Assembly: GCA_964035575.1 (NCBI GenBank)
Contig: OZ037889.1
Location: 496,001-560,000, forward strand
Source of the DNA: Rhynchopus sp. YZ270_cl-10
Taxonomy: Eukaryota > Euglenozoa > Diplonemea > Diplonemida > Diplonemidae
DNA: 64,000 bases
Direction: 5' to 3'
Position numbers and translations under genes: made by a program. Every line of letters starts with the position of its first letter. The first letter of the stretch is position 1. The notes below the pieces were generated by a model. It was not told the origin of the DNA. It did no database searches and saw only the letters and a list, made by a program, of their open reading frames with translations. This document shows positions 1-9,447 of the stretch, piece by piece.

Positions 1-95
1 AGTAGCATGAGGTGCGAGAACAAGACGCAGGTATTTTGTGACAGGAACACTTTTAGTTTAGGGACATCACAGAAAAAACTGAAAACTGGGTATCA
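1..95 (-). repeat. Copy of DUF4116-gene 5' flank at the window edge
   Basis: The first ~95 bases are nearly identical to 49919-50025, which lies about 72 bases 5' of the start codon of the second DUF4116 gene. Differences are a shorter T run and a few substitutions; similarity stops near base 95. The simplest reading is that a third, minus-strand member of the same family starts roughly 70 bases to the left of this window. The sequence itself is non-coding upstream DNA. Confidence 0.7.
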
Positions 96-1080
96 TTACG
101 CCTATAAACACCTACGGGAACGCAGGCACTTGACACTTGGGAGGTGGAAAGAGAAAAAAGGGGGAGGTGAGGGAAGTTCATTTTTTTCTCATCTACTTTA
201 GATCGGGGAAATAAAACTTTCTTATTATTAGCGAGTGGGGGAAAAGGGAGGTCAGGGGGGGGCTTGGTGTATTTCTAGAGCACAGCAAAGAAGTGGGGGA
301 AAAAAACAGATAGAAAAATACCTTTGAAGAAGAGGTGCAATTTTTCATCAATCTAATTTTTTTTTAAAAACCCCGTTTTGTACAAGGTTCTTCTGTGGTT
401 AAAATGGTTTAAATTGGAAGAAAAAAAAGAAAAAAAAAAGGGGGCGAATTTTGATAATGCTTACAAAAACCGCCCTCGTGATCCGGAGGAGAAAAAAAAT
501 ACCCAGAAAGGCACTGGGTTGTCCTTTTAAAAATAAGGTCTTGGCGCCAAAATGTGAAGTTTTTTTTCGGGTCTTTTGTGCGCTCAAAGCCGGAAAACAA
601 AAAGGGTGAACGAAAAGGTGAAAAAAAAATGTGTTCAACTGAAGTATAGTTGTTGTGGTTAATTGAGTACTCAAAGAAACAAGCACGCTTCTTGTCTTTT
701 TCAATCCGTTTTGTTTGCTCGCAGCGCTGCCTCTAATCTTATTAGAATTGACAACAAATTGTTTTATCAAAAAAAATTGATACCACCTTTGTGATCTCCA
801 CGCGATTTTGGACATTTTATTCTAAAAAAATAAAAATAAAAGCAACCTAGGCCCATGGCGTTTTGGTTTCCCATCGCTAAAATAATAATAATAATAATAA
901 TAAAAACTGCGGAAGTTGGGAGAGAGGGTATGGGATATAGAGGTGGGTCGTACAAAGGGAGGGGGGAGGTGGGAGGGAGAGAAGAGCAAAAATAAATAAA
1001 AAATATATCATATACTTTCAATTCAGGAGAAAATAGAAAGCATCTGAGAGGGGGGTTTGAAAAATGTTTTTTTTTTTTTG

Positions 1081-1128
1081 AAAACTTGGTTGTTTTAGTG
1101 TAGACACCCGAGGATGAACTCCACTATA
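1081..1128 (-). mobile_element. Short LINE 3'-tail copy
   Basis: Read on the minus strand, this matches the 3' tail of the LINE at 17.7-25.1 kb: TATAGTGGAG, then CCTCGGGTGTCTACACTAA, then CAACCAAGTTTTC and an A run (the T run at 1069-1079 on the + strand). It is either a severely 5'-truncated LINE insertion or a SINE sharing the LINE tail. Confidence 0.65.
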
Positions 1129-1370
1129 ATTTTTTTGTTTGTTTTGAAAGTGCTTTGTGCTCTGTTTATTTTTGATTAGTGACATCTGAGAGGGGGTGTT
1201 TGAATGGGGTTTTTTTTTTATGAAATTCTCGTTGTTTTTTGCTTTGTGCTCTTGTTTTGTTTTTTGCTTTTTGTTTTTTTTGTTTTTTTTTGTTGTATCG
1301 ACAATCACCGCAAGCCTAGCTCAGTCACCTTAAAAACAAAGAAAAAGGTCTTATAAAGATGGGCGCCTAA

Positions 1371-1395
1371 CCTAAGCCTCGCGTGCTTAGCCACC
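1371..1395 (-). repeat. CTCTCGT-loop hairpin module
   Basis: The + strand reads CTAAGC-CTCGCGT-GCTTAG followed by CCACC: a 6-bp perfect stem with a 7-base loop. It is preceded by the family leader TTATAAAGATG. Gene-sense transcripts would carry the complement, with a pyrimidine-rich stretch after the hairpin. Confidence 0.6.
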
Positions 1396-1912
1396 AAACA
1401 AAATGTGAATTTGTCAGGGGGTATTGCTGCGTAGCACTATACAAAGCGAAGTTGAAAAAATTTAAAAAAAAAAGGGGGGGGGGGGGGGGGGAAACATCCC
1501 CCCCCCCGACTCTCTTAGATGAGGTGCGAGGGGGGGTTTATTTGAAAATAAAGCAGAAGTTTTCAATCAGGCACTATGTCACCAAAAAAACGCTGAAAAA
1601 AAAAAAAGACAGGTAAAAAAGGTTTCGGCCCCCCTCTCTTAAACGAGAAAGTTAAACAGATGACCTTAAAGTCTTGTTGTGCTTCACCTTTTGAATAAAT
1701 TTGAGTGAAAAACCTTTGCAAGGTAAATATGTCTCACAGCTTTGCGTGATTCTCTCTGATTGAACAATTTCGTTTAGGATTGAACTCCGCTTCTCTAGAA
1801 AGATCCAGAAAAAAAATGACAAAAAAAAATAGATACACTGGAAAGGGCCGAACAAATTTGAGTCTCAGCCTCATTCTCAAAACATAAAAATAAAAGAAAA
1901 GTTTATAAGATT

Positions 1913-1936
1913 CTAAGCCTCTCGTGCTTAGTCACC
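1913..1936 (-). repeat. CTCTCGT-loop hairpin module
   Basis: CTAAGC-CTCTCGT-GCTTAG followed by TCACC on the + strand, with the leader GTTTATAAGATT. This is the clearest stem and loop of the family in the first 10 kb, in the same orientation as the other copies. Confidence 0.65.
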
Positions 1937-2601
1937 TAAAAATAAAAAAACTTGGTAAGGTGATCACATATGCATTGGCCTCGCTTGAGTCACCCTCATC
2001 AAAACAACAATGCTTTGATCATGCTCCGAACACCCCTTCGTTGGGGCTTGTGGAGCGTTGTCCTGCATATTATTTTTGCTTTTTGCTTTTTTTGGAACAA
2101 AATATGCCATTATATCAGAGTAGTTACGAGGTTTTTTGGCATATTTATTCGTCGCAGGCAACTTTCTTCGTTCATTTTTTTTTCCTTCTTTTTTCGTTCG
2201 TTTTTCATTTCTTACAATACGGGGTGGGTGGGAAAGGGGGGAGAAATTGATGGGAAATTGGAAGTCTCGGGAGAGGGGGGTTTGAAAATGTTTGTTGTTA
2301 TGTTTGTACTCTTTGTTTTTGCTATTTTGTGTTTGTGTTTGTTTAGCTTTTTTAGATCCTTAACCAAAGCGATGTGCGAACTTTAATGTAGTTTCCGGCT
2401 TACTCTGTCGCAGTGGTTGTACGGGAACTTTCAGTGCTTTTTCAAAAAAAAAAAAAAAGGAAAAAAAGAAAAAAGGAAAAAAAAAGGGGGGAGAAAAAGT
2501 CAAAATAACCTTGTTTTTCAAACCCCCCTCAAACTCGGGAGAGGGGGTGGAGAGGTAAGATAGGGGTATTTTAAAAAAAAGACGACAAATTGTTAAATGA
2601 A

Positions 2602-2620
2602 TGTGCCTCTCATGCACATC
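2602..2620 (-). repeat. CTCTCAT-loop hairpin module, second stem type
   Basis: TGTGC-CTCTCAT-GCACA followed by TC on the + strand. The loop is shared with the CTAAGC-stem copies but the stem sequence is completely different. Preservation of pairing with a changed stem is what selection on RNA structure would leave. Confidence 0.6.
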
Positions 2621-2754
2621 CATCTTTATCTTTTTTTTTGTCGCGACCAAGAAGAGGTGTGTTATACATTTAGTATTTCATTTTTTTTTTTTTTTTGCGT
2701 TCTGAACACGGTGCGGTCTGTCGTGCTTGGAGTGTGTAAATAACGGACTTACCC

Positions 2755-2842
2755 CCTGAGTCCGACAGTCGGACCCCCTGAGTCCGACAGACGGACTCAG
2801 GGGTCCGTCTGTCGGACTCTGGGGTCCGACAGTCGGACCCAA
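2755..2842. repeat. GTCCGAC palindrome cluster
   Basis: Repeated near-palindromes built on GTCCGACAGTCGGAC and GTCCGTCTGTCGGAC, spaced by CCCTGA or CAGGGG. A second cluster of the same type lies at 7568-7707. No protein-coding or known regulatory role is evident. Confidence 0.75.
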
Positions 2843-2884
2843 AAAAAAAATTTTTTTTTTGGCCAAAAAAATTTTTTTGGCCGA

Positions 2885-3000
2885 AAATCGCCTTGTATAG
2901 CCACTACAGTACACATGGTTTTACCAAAATAGCCGTATTTTGGCTGAAAATTTGACTTGAAAATTTTTTTCATTGTTTGGTCAATCTGAGGTTTTCTTTG

Positions 3001-3038
<38 letters not shown>

Positions 3039-3300
3039 GATTTTTTTTCATGCTTTTTCTGTAACCTCTCTCTCTTTTACGGCAGGTGACCGGTTGAGGC
3101 GATACTTCCGGACTGAGGAAGGGCATTCTTTTACTTTTTTATTTGCCTGGAGGGGGTACGGGGCGGCCTCTTGTAAGTTTGTTTTTGTTTGTAGTCTTTT
3201 GTTGGTTTAGGGGCGTGGCTGACGACGAATTTTTTGGGCCATTTTATGACCTACTACACCCAATTTTTGGGGGATTTTTTTTTTCTTGGTCAAAAAATAG
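2885..3300. repeat. Dispersed repeat shared with 13.6-14.1 kb
   Basis: Stretches such as AAAATAGCCGTATTTTGGCTGA, the TTTGGTCAATCTGAGG block near 2980 and the TGGGCCATTTTATGACC block near 3235 recur in inverted order at 13660-14050. The core at 2994-3040 is a long T run. It looks like a decayed dispersed repeat interrupted by the copy at 3069-3228. Confidence 0.55.
3069..3228 (+). repeat. CTTCCGGACTGAGGAAG repeat, copy 1
   Basis: A ~160-bp sequence with two other recognisable copies: 47304-47466 (same strand) and 13287-13360 (opposite strand, partial). The conserved core holds a pyrimidine stretch ending in CTTTTACGGCAG, then GTGACCGGTTGAGG and a short hairpin CTTCC-GGACTGA-GGAAG. The CT-rich stretch ending in CAG resembles a splice acceptor. 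No coding frame is shared between copies. Confidence 0.65.
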
Positions 3301-3433
3301 CGCTTGTTGCCAACTACTGGGTATAGGCTTGTTCAGAGGTGTGTATTTGGTGTACCCAGACATGGTCAAAACACATGAATTTTGCGTTTTTTTGCATTTT
3401 TAGGTTCTCGACCAACCAGGGGGCGACCAATTT

Positions 3434-3544
3434 GGGTACTGGGTACTGGGTACTGGGTACTGGGTACTGGGTACTGGGTACTGGGTACTGGGTACTGGGT
3501 ACTGGGTACTGGGTACTGGGTACTGGGTACTGGGTACTGGGTAC
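3434..3544. repeat. 7-bp tandem array (GGGTACT)n
   Basis: About 16 perfect copies of GGGTACT, centred on the palindrome GTAC. It is open in several frames, which explains long artificial reading frames here; it is not coding. Two units of the same motif also begin the 9-bp array at 10554. Confidence 0.95.
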
Positions 3545-3957
3545 CAAGAGAAGGCAGCTTGACAGCAGCGAAGGCGGAGGCTACGGGGAAGACAAGGTAT
3601 GTAAATGTTTAACTTTCAGTTACTTGTGTAGATGCAAACAACACACCCAGTGGTTTGCAGCATTTTATTTTCTTGTGTGCTTTCTCTTCTTTGAATCGAA
3701 AGTATGTGAACCTTATTACATCATGATACAATGCAACGAGGCCGAAACAGCCTCACTAAGGCCTCTGAAAATAAATGTTCAGACTTGGCACTTACTTATG
3801 TTTAGGTGCGCCTCAACCACACGCTTGAATATATTTAATTTGCCACACCTCAGATAGATTTTCCAGATATGCCTATGTTCAGGTGTTCCAGGCCTCGTCA
3901 CAAATAGACAAAAAAACAAAAGCCAAAACAACAGAGAGAGAGCCAACAATTTTTTAT
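3545..3957. other. Spacer without recognised features
   Basis: Mixed-composition sequence with no convincing reading frame, RNA gene or repeat that I can identify. Confidence 0.4.
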
Positions 3958-4251
3958 CTCACTTGTGTAATAATGTTTAGCCGCGTTTTCGAAATTCCTT
4001 CCTGGAGATTACACAAAATACAGTAGACATTATCTCCGCACACAAAGAACAAAACAAAACCCATGCCGAGAGTAGGCGCAAAAGCAATGTGGAGGAGATC
4101 TGCGCATGCAACCAAAAGGGTTGCAGTCATAGGACTTCGAGGAACTGTTCACCATACCCAACCTTGACGCCCCGTACTAGGTGGTCATACATCATTTGTC
4201 AAATATACTGTAGGAATTTCGAAAACGCAGCACAACATTATTGCCCGTGAG
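3958..4251. mobile_element. Inverted-repeat element (MITE-like)
   Basis: Arms at about 3958-3998 and 4213-4251 are imperfect inverted repeats sharing CGTTTTCGAAATTCC and AATAATGTT. The interior has no coding potential. The outer ends carry CTCAC/GTGAG, as in the elements just downstream, suggesting one superfamily of non-autonomous DNA elements. Confidence 0.55.
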
Positions 4252-4298
4252 ATAATAACTATTTATTCGAGTGAAATAAGAACTATTTTATTTCACGC

Positions 4299-4385
4299 GC
4301 CACTAAAAAGGTGCCCGAGTGCGTTATTTCCCGAGCGAAGCGAGGGGAATAAGAGTGAGAGTCACGAGGGTGCCTTTTTAGTGGC
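4299..4385. repeat. Foldback hairpin, 24-bp arms
   Basis: GCCACTAAAAAGGTGCCC at 4299-4316 is the imperfect reverse complement of GGTGCCTTTTTAGTGGC at 4369-4385. The loop has a second palindrome, CCCGAGCGAAGCGAGGGG. This is typical of a MITE or a transposon terminal foldback. Confidence 0.65.
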
Positions 4386-4415
4386 AAGTGCAAGAAAATG
4401 TTCTTATTTCACTCA

Positions 4416-4855
4416 ATATGTAATTTTATTCCACAAGTGAAAAACGTATTTATAGGTGTAAACAGTGGAACGTTGAGCCCACGCTCCACCCCTCACACCA
4501 CCACACTTCAAATTACAGATTATTTATTGCCTCTTACACACATGCCTAAACCCACGCGCAAGTTTGCGGAGATGGAGGATGCATATGACAACTTGTTCGA
4601 CGACATGAACAGTGGTGTGCAGTACAGGAAAACATGGGACGATTTCCTCCGTTTCAACAGACTTTCAGGAGCGAACGAGCCCAGGGAAGAACACGTCGTG
4701 TCCTTCAGATCACTCCGTGATCTTTTATTTCACTCCCCCACCCAATCCTTCACGATTTGCGTGAAATAAAACGTGAAATAAAACGAATCTTATTTCACTC
4801 ACTTTTTCACCTGTTTACGTTTTTCACGCGTGGTATAAAATTACGTATCGAAAAC
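4416..4855. mobile_element. Inverted-repeat element carrying a recombinase-like fragment
   Basis: Arms at 4416-4464 and about 4801-4850 share ATGTAATTTTAT, CCAC and GTGAAAAACGTA in inverted order; flanks and ends are rich in TTATTTCACT. Between the arms lies the short open frame at 4542-4769. It looks like a small non-autonomous DNA transposon that kept a piece of a coding region. Confidence 0.5.
4542..4769 (+). CDS. Short ORF with tyrosine-recombinase-like N-terminal motif (fragment)
   Basis: A 75-residue frame starting MPKPTRKFAEMEDAYDNLFD and containing YRKTWDDFLRFNRL. The Y..(T/K)W..FL.F pattern resembles the SAM-like core-binding N-terminus of tyrosine recombinases, as in Cryptons and related YR elements. 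A second short frame at 5271-5429 on the other strand has the same pattern, which supports a family origin for both. No catalytic domain is present. It lies inside an inverted-repeat element. The assignment rests on one short motif and is tentative. Confidence 0.35.
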   Translation: MPKPTRKFAEMEDAYDNLFDDMNSGVQYRKTWDDFLRFNRLSGANEPREEHVVSFRSLRDLLFHSPTQSFTICVK

Positions 4856-4878
4856 TAAAGTGAACATTATTTAACTGA

Positions 4879-5026
4879 TGGGTGATTCACAAACTGGAAT
4901 ACGTGATACCCACTCGCTATCGCTCGTGACATCACTTTTATGATTACACTCACTTCACTCATGAAATCAAAATGCTGAACTCCACTCGCTTCGTGAAGTT
5001 GAGCCCCAGTTTGAGTCACCCACCAC
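4879..5026. repeat. Short inverted repeat
   Basis: TGGGTGATTCACAAACTGG at 4879-4897 faces CCAGTTTGAGTCACCCA at about 5009-5026. Internal palindromic pieces such as CGCTATCGCTCGTGA lie between them. Probably another member of the inverted-repeat cluster at 3.9-6.0 kb. Confidence 0.5.
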
Positions 5027-5082
5027 CTCGTGAAATAATGTTCACTTTATTTCATGAGATAATAATTATCTAACTCAGTGAA

Positions 5083-5945
5083 ATAAAACTCGTGTAATTT
5101 TGCAGATTATATGCCCTTTGTGTCACTCAATTGTAACCGAGAATGTAAGGCAGTGAGTATTTGATCTGCCCTTTATGTCGCGAAATACTATGTTTGGTGT
5201 TTTGACGTCTTCCAAGCAGATGGATATTCCCTCACTTGCACGCAATCTACCGAGGAACCGACTGCCTTTCTCAAAAGCCAGTACATGTCGGGGTGTCGAG
5301 GTCCGTGTCAATACAAAGCGGACCAAGTCGCTCGAGGTTTGAAAACCGCAAGAACTCGTCCCATTTCTTCTTGTACACCTCCTTGCTTCTCATACCCGCT
5401 GAGACTTGGTATCCGTAAGTGTCATACATCCTGTCCTTCTTCGTTTTGGCAGTGTTTGAGGGGAGTGATGAAAAAGTTCTTTTTTTTACTGAGTGATTTT
5501 TTTAACCAAAAGAAAACCGACACAGGAGCTTTTCTGGAACTGTTTTATTCTCCCCACCCCAACAACATCACATTTCAGAAAAACATTGTTTTTTCGTTTT
5601 TGTTCACTTTCTTTTCTTCTCCCTCACACCTGTTTGCTGTGAATTAAATTTTTTCGTTTCGGCCTGGTCGCAAACGCGAGTTTTCCTGGAAGCGCAGGAA
5701 AAATGACTGGGGAGTGTTGGTGGCTCCGTGACGCCACAGAGCCGGCACACTCGTTGAGTGCCTCACAAAACCTCAAATTTATTCCGCTTTGATTTCATTT
5801 ATTGTCTTCACGCTTTATCGTTGTTGTTGGGTTGGGAAATAATATTTCATTCTCCCATACATTCTCGGTTACAATTGAGTGACAAAGGGCACATTATCAC
5901 CCACCTTTGTGGGAATTCACAAAATTACACGAGTTTTATCCCCTT
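5083..5945. mobile_element. Inverted-repeat element, ~860 bp
   Basis: Arms at 5083-5155 and 5858-5945 pair over about 65 bases, including AAACTCGTGTAATTTTG and ACTCAATTGTAACCGAGAATGTA with their reverse complements. The interior contains the short recombinase-like frame at 5271-5429. It resembles a non-autonomous DNA transposon related to the 4416-4855 element. Confidence 0.55.
5271..5429 (-). CDS. Short ORF paralogous to the 4542-4769 fragment
   Basis: A 52-residue frame starting MYDTYGYQVSAGMRSKEVYK followed by KKWDEFLRFSNL. It parallels the 4542-4769 peptide (VQYRKTWDDFLRFNRL) in an otherwise unrelated stretch of DNA and on the opposite strand. Recurrence of this motif inside two inverted-repeat elements suggests a common source protein, possibly a tyrosine recombinase. 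It is only a fragment and its own translation is doubtful. Confidence 0.3.
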   Translation of the reverse strand: MYDTYGYQVSAGMRSKEVYKKKWDEFLRFSNLERLGPLCIDTDLDTPTCTGF

Positions 5946-6189
5946 TTTTTACCACATTAACCTCACCTTTCCCGATAACTGCGTTTCTACACCATACATT
6001 TCATTCATTAATCACACTCCACATTTACACTCATCACAGGATCGTGAAATCTGAACTGCATCTGCGATTGTGATGAGAAGCCTCGCCGCGTCTCCGACAT
6101 TCAGCAACTCAAAATCCAAAGAGTATCACCCGCATCAATCCATTCTGAGTTTGCGGACTAAGATCTGGGGTGGAAGGGGGATGGGTACA

Positions 6190-6900
6190 CTTTGTCAGTC
6201 ACTGCTATTGCCATTTAACCCAGGGAGCATAGCTAGTGCAAGAAATTCGACTTTGGAAACCTTCCGGAAAGTCTGTCCTCTGCTTGCGGAGGACGAGGCA
6301 CAAGAAAATATTGCGTTCCCCCAGAAAACCAGTGCACATTTCACACTCCTTGTGGGTGGTCTTGTTGCCTTTTTGTCACAGTAATTTTGGCCCAGGCATG
6401 CTCTTGAAGCATGACAATTTAGTGTGTATGGGGCAGGGTGTTGTTTTGTTCTGAATTCTCTTTGTTATAACATCTAAGTCAATCGCGGGTGGTGGTTTGT
6501 GTAGCGTGAGGCACTCTTTTTAACAAACTTCCTGCGGCTGCTAAAGCGTTATTTCTTCGGATTTAACAACGTACAGCGTAACATAGTGGATTCGCCTGGT
6601 CGACACAACCTTTGATAGATATGGGATAACCAACCCCCTTCGACCCCTCGTGGGTTCACTAAACAAGCCCTCGTGGTAGTTAAACGCGATTGACATTTAC
6701 ATTCCTAGAGATGAAAGAACAAGACAACACTTCTGTACCCGCGCATCAAAATTGTGGAAAACTTTGCACCCCAAACACCCTCAACAACGCCCGCCAAAAG
6801 GCGCCCCTTGTTGCTGGGAGTTGGTTCTCATGTTTGATACCTGCACAGCGGGCATTCCTCTGAGTCCAACGCATGTTTGGCCTGTCTGCGGCGTTGTACT
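6190..6900 (+). repeat. Dispersed repeat S, copy 1
   Basis: Contains blocks shared with 12229-13035 (opposite strand) and 16120-16860 (same strand): TTTAACCCAGGGAGCATAGC, GGAAAGTCTGTCCTCTGC, the GGCATGCTCTTGAAGCATGAC hairpin, and further on CTCGTGGTAGTTAAACGCGA and GGAGTTGGTTCTCATG. The copies differ by substitutions and internal gaps. No intact frame is conserved, so it looks like an old non-coding or decayed repeat limited here to the 6-17 kb block. Confidence 0.65.
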
Positions 6901-7422
6901 TCAGGTGCACGAAGACAGGGTCTGGTGGTAAATTTTGCGTAGTGTCGCATTCCCTCATGTGTGGGTCACTCACACTTGGCGGTCATGTGCCACTGCGTGG
7001 GTCTGGGAATTTGGGTACCTGGGTACAGGAAATTTGTTGTGGAAGACATCAACCACCATGCATTGAGGAGGGTAAGACAGTGTTCGCAGTTTCTACCTGA
7101 TAGCATTACAACATTTAACTTCTCCACGGGGGTCTTGGGCCGTTCACTCGGTTCTACCTTGACTACCGGAAGATATTCTTGAGGCCTTTCTGGTCTCTAG
7201 AATATCCGGTCTTCCCGAACGGAGGCACACTTTGTGTGTTACTACGACCTGGCAATTTCCAGCAGTAGGTTAAGTAATCTTTCTTGTAAATTGTTGGATC
7301 ATTATCTCCTCAGTGCATGAATGCCCCACGTGACTGGACACTTTTGTGTTTGTCATGTGGAGCTGTGGTTGCTCTTTCACGACTTTTTTCCTGTTCCTGG
7401 GTACCTGTTCCTGGACCTGGAC

Positions 7423-7563
7423 CTGGGTACCTGGGTACCTGGGTACCTGGGTACCTGGGTACCTGGGTACCTGGGTACCTGGGTACCTGGGTACCTGGGT
7501 ACCTGGGTACCTGGGTACCTGGGTACCTGGGCACCTGGGTACCTGGGCACCTGGGCACCTGGG
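7423..7563. repeat. 8-bp tandem array (CTGGGTAC)n
   Basis: About 17-18 copies of CTGGGTAC (core palindrome GGTACC after rotation), with C variants in the last few units. Translates without stops in several frames; not a gene. Confidence 0.95.
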
Positions 7564-7567
7564 TGTG

Positions 7568-7707
7568 CCTGTCGGACCCCAGGGTCCGGCAGTCGGACTC
7601 AGGGGTCCGACTGTGAGTCCGACAGTCGGACCCCTGAGTCCGACTGTCGGACTCAGGGGGTCCGACTGTCGGACCCCCTCGGACTCCGACAAAAGGGTCC
7701 GACATTT
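7568..7707. repeat. GTCCGAC palindrome cluster, second copy
   Basis: Same motif set as 2755-2842: GTCCGACTGTCGGAC and GTCCGACAGTCGGAC separated by CCCTGA or CAGGGG. It directly follows the 8-bp array, so the two satellite types are adjacent here. Confidence 0.8.
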
Positions 7708-8162
7708 CCAGGACAGACTGCACCGTGAAAGGTTCATGTAGGTGGGGGGACAGCTGCAAAGCACTCGAGGGTAACTATCTTTTTTGCTTTTCTCCAGGAA
7801 AGGAGACTTTTTAAATAAAAAAAACTCCATTTCCCCCCCCATACAAACATCAATTATTTCATATCCATTCTTTTCTAAACGAAAAGAAAGCAAAAATATA
7901 AAGGGAGAAACATCAAGAAAAAAACATTACCCTCAGTGCAACCGCGTACCCGCATTCCGCATACAATAAAGAAGAAAGGCTTTGTAAGATGAACCGCCTC
8001 ACCTGATAATGACACCTTCAAAACCATTTTTTTTTTTTAATACCGAGCCTTCTCTTGGCCACACCAAAAACAACAAAAAAGAACAAATTCATATACTTTC
8101 AAATAAAATTTGAAAGCATTAGGGAAGGAAAAAAGAAAAAAACCTCTTTTTTTCTTTTGCTC
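7708..8162. other. AT-rich spacer 3' of the 8163-8969 gene
   Basis: Low-complexity sequence with A runs. A weak member of the hairpin-leader family (GTAAGATGAACCGCCTCACC) occurs at 7985. No gene seen. Confidence 0.4.
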
Positions 8163-8969
8163 TCATCCCATTCTCGCCATATCGAAGGGCGCAGTCTTTA
8201 GCTCCCTCCTGCTCAGGCGTCTGTTCAGGCAGCTTACGGATGGTGACGGGGAGCGGAACTGCCTGCGTCCATCATCCCCTCCCGACATCGTCACACCACT
8301 GCGGGACACACGCACCTCCTCCTCATTCGTCGGCGCGGAGAACACCCCGGTGCTGAAGCCCTTCCCTCTCACGGCCGTCTTTGCTCCTTTCACCTCGCCC
8401 TTCTTCGCACCACAACGACCAGCAGATTTTCCTCTCAGCGGTGTGTTCGGGGGTGATGTCATCGGGGCGGACACTGGGACCTGCTTCTTCGCCTTTTCAG
8501 CCATATCCAACCTCCGGAAGCTCGAAGACCTCAACCGGAAGCCTTGCTGGGAGCCGACTATCTGTGATGGGGCTGCAGCAGTGGTGGGCACTACCACTTT
8601 TTTGCTGGAGGCGCGTTTGCGGGATGCGGTGGTGGCGGCTGCCTGGGAAGTATCCCTGGTGGTCTTCCTGGTGACAGAAGCACCACGCGATTGAGCACGC
8701 TTCCCCTTCCGCGTTGGCACAGTGACCTGAACATAAGACCGATTCGCCTGGCGTGGTGTAGTCACCGTTTGTGCCGGGGCAGCCTGCACCGGGACTATTT
8801 GCTGCACCTTCTCCACACTCCGTACAGAGAACAGCGCAGGCGCCTCAAAGACACACACATCAGCAGCAACCTGGATCTTCTGTGGGCAAGGCGGTTGGAG
8901 AAGCTTCAAATGCAAATGGTTGTTCCCGGACTCATACATGCAGTCGACAAGGAGGTGGAGGTGCTCCAT
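8163..8969 (-). CDS. Basic, low-complexity protein of unknown function
   Basis: 268 residues if started at the ATG at 8969. That start is preferred because it is preceded by a T/C-rich tract with AG dinucleotides, as at other genes here; the frame stays open further upstream but becomes homopolymer-like. The protein is rich in Lys, Arg, Ser and Thr (RKGKRAQSRGASVTRK, RKRASSKKVVVP), with SPSPS and TSPPNTP phosphorylation-type motifs and no recognisable domain. A long clean frame with coding-like base composition suggests it is real. A nuclear or nucleic-acid-binding role is a guess from charge only. Confidence 0.55.
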   Translation of the reverse strand: MEHLHLLVDCMYESGNNHLHLKLLQPPCPQKIQVAADVCVFEAPALFSVRSVEKVQQIVPVQAAPAQTVTTPRQANRSYVQVTVPTRKGKRAQSRGASVTRKTTRDTSQAAATTASRKRASSKKVVVPTTAAAPSQIVGSQQGFRLRSSSFRRLDMAEKAKKQVPVSAPMTSPPNTPLRGKSAGRCGAKKGEVKGAKTAVRGKGFSTGVFSAPTNEEEVRVSRSGVTMSGGDDGRRQFRSPSPSVSCLNRRLSRRELKTAPFDMARMG

Positions 8970-9055
8970 TTGAGAATATTGCTTTTGGAAATACAAAAAG
9001 AAAAAGAAAAAATCTGCAGATTTGCGAAGAGTTTTGGGAGGAATAAAACGCAAAA

Positions 9056-9175
9056 AAGTTGACATAAAATACAAAAGCCCTCTCATGAGAGTGTACCTTG
9101 GTACAATGACCGGCTGTACCGTAGGTGGACACCCAACCATGCAGTCCTACATCCATTTCGTGGTTTTACATCTGA
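9056..9175 (-). repeat. Double-hairpin dispersed element, copy 1
   Basis: On the + strand: GGTACA-ATGACCGGC-TGTACC, then GTAGGTGGAC with a 13-base loop and GTCCTAC, then ATCCATTTCGTGG and ATCTGA. Both stems pair well. Copies lie at 28711-28780, 39592-39680 and 43835-43940, all in the same orientation. It sits between the 9448 and 8969 genes, in what would be spacer RNA of a minus-strand transcript. Confidence 0.6.
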
Positions 9176-9447
9176 TATGTGCTACTCCCGCTTCCACTCA
9201 TCAGCCAGATGAACGGGGATCATTGCAAACACCAGGGATGTGATGTCGGGTCCGCTTGGGTTGGAAAAAAAATGTTCATAGAAAATAGGGGTGCTTTTAA
9301 ATAGAGACATTTTTCTGAAAAATAAAAAAATGTGCCTCCCGCATACCACACCACCCCCACCCCCCAATACTGTGCGACGAAATCACACAAAAAAATCCCT
9401 TCTCTCCCACCCCAACCACTTTTTTGTGATGAACACAAAAAAACACT

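Larger units (their letters stand above)
96..2750. other. AT-homopolymer-rich spacer with small dispersed modules
   Basis: No credible gene is seen. The stretch is dominated by A, T and G runs and low-complexity tracts, and open frames are short and biased by homopolymers. It carries one LINE 3'-tail copy and at least three CTCTCGT-loop hairpins, listed separately. A weaker relative of the hairpin family lies near 1640-1690. Confidence 0.6.

Noticed and set aside
7270-7893. Minus-strand frame of ~207 codons with Pro/Gly/Thr repeats
   Set aside because: It is a translation of the CTGGGTAC array and GTCCGAC palindromes, equally open on the other strand.
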